Assembly: GCA_946629475.1 (NCBI GenBank)
Contig: CAMOXX010000178.1
Coordinates: forward strand, 1-5,329
DNA length: 5,329 bases
Reading direction: 5' to 3'
Source: an uncultured Blautia sp.
GTDB taxonomy: Bacteria; Bacillota; Clostridia; Lachnospirales; Lachnospiraceae
Made by a program: the position numbers and the translations under genes. Within the stretch, counting starts at the first letter, position 1. Each line of letters opens with the position of its first letter. Shown here in pieces: positions 5,069-5,329 of the stretch. The notes under the pieces were generated by a model. That model saw only the letters and a list, made by a program, of their open reading frames with translations. It searched no databases and was not told the origin of the DNA.

Positions 5069-5329
5069 ATGCAGAATTATACCCTGGGGATTGACATCGG
5101 ATCTACTACTGTGAAGATCGCAGTCCTCGATGAACACGAAAAACTGCTGTTTGCGGACTACGAACGCCATTTTGCCAATATTCAGGAGACGCTCGCCGAC
5201 CTTCTCACAAAAGCGATCGATAAAGTGGGAGATCTTTCGGTGTCTCCTGTAATTACCGGTTCCGGAGGCTTGACCCTTGCCAACCACCTCGAGGTGCCGT
5301 TTGTGCAGGAAGTTATCGCGGTCTCGACG
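5069..5329 (+). CDS. BadF/BadG/BcrA/BcrD-type ATPase, 2-hydroxyacyl-CoA dehydratase activator-like (3' truncated by the window edge)
   Basis: The first 87 residues of a protein of the ASKHA (actin/hexokinase/Hsp70) fold. YTLGIDIGSTTVKIAVLDE (4-22) is the phosphate-binding first motif with D9, and PVITGSGGLTLA (60-71) is the second conserved strand and turn. FVQEVIAVST (78-87) leads toward the region where activases carry a conserved acidic motif and later the cysteines of a bridging [4Fe-4S] cluster; those parts are outside the window. Known activases of this family use ATP hydrolysis to drive an electron into 2-hydroxyacyl-CoA dehydratases or benzoyl-CoA reductases in anaerobes. The HFANIQETLADLL segment reads to me like the very large (about 1,400-residue) clostridial proteins that fuse activase domains to a DUF2229 region, whose substrate is not established. 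That is inference from memory; a short stand-alone activase is the alternative. It has its own promoter and is divergent from tgt. Confidence 0.85.
   Translation, partial: MQNYTLGIDIGSTTVKIAVLDEHEKLLFADYERHFANIQETLADLLTKAIDKVGDLSVSPVITGSGGLTLANHLEVPFVQEVIAVST

Noticed and set aside
5018..5287. 89-codon minus-strand open frame at the right edge
   Set aside because: It is antisense to the activase N-terminus, runs into the promoter and repeat region, and has no recognisable motif.

Overview
This window looks like ordinary chromosomal DNA from an anaerobic Firmicute, most plausibly of the Lachnospiraceae or a neighbouring clostridial family. The reasons are the strong AGGAGG-type ribosome binding sites, the balanced base composition, the short SerA with a C-terminal ACT domain, and a BadF/BcrA-type activase reading like those of 2-hydroxyacyl-CoA dehydratase activators. 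The taxonomic placement is inference; no rRNA or other marker is present.

Layout, left to right. (1) The 3' two thirds of a PfkB-family sugar kinase, most likely a fructokinase, enters from the left edge on the + strand and ends at 671. (2) Bases 672-966 separate it from convergent minus-strand genes. They hold a set of competing short inverted repeats (671-765), then a nearly perfect bidirectional terminator hairpin (800-860). (3) Four minus-strand genes follow. In transcription order they are tgt (queuosine tRNA modification), yajC (Sec translocon accessory subunit), serC (phosphoserine aminotransferase) and serA (3-phosphoglycerate dehydrogenase). The serC stop and serA start overlap as TGATG. 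A good promoter lies just behind the tgt stop, so yajC-serC-serA can be transcribed separately from tgt, and no terminator is visible between any of the four. (4) Bases 4878-5068 are a compact divergent promoter region. One promoter drives tgt leftward. The other drives, rightward, a gene whose first 87 codons are visible and which runs off the right edge. A 24-bp tandem repeat begins inside the -10 box of the rightward promoter.

SerA and SerC catalyse the first two steps of serine synthesis from 3-phosphoglycerate; the phosphatase SerB is not in the window. Tgt and YajC are neighbours in many bacteria, where secD and secF usually follow; here serine biosynthesis genes occupy that place. The rightward gene is the N-terminus of an ASKHA-fold ATPase of the activase family.

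I found no mobile element coding sequence, CRISPR array, rRNA or tRNA gene, and no convincing new system. The most interesting points are the tandem repeat in the divergent promoter, the homopolymer tracts inside both of its promoter spacers, the unexplained folded segment after the kinase, and the apparent absence of the usual catalytic glutamate in SerA.
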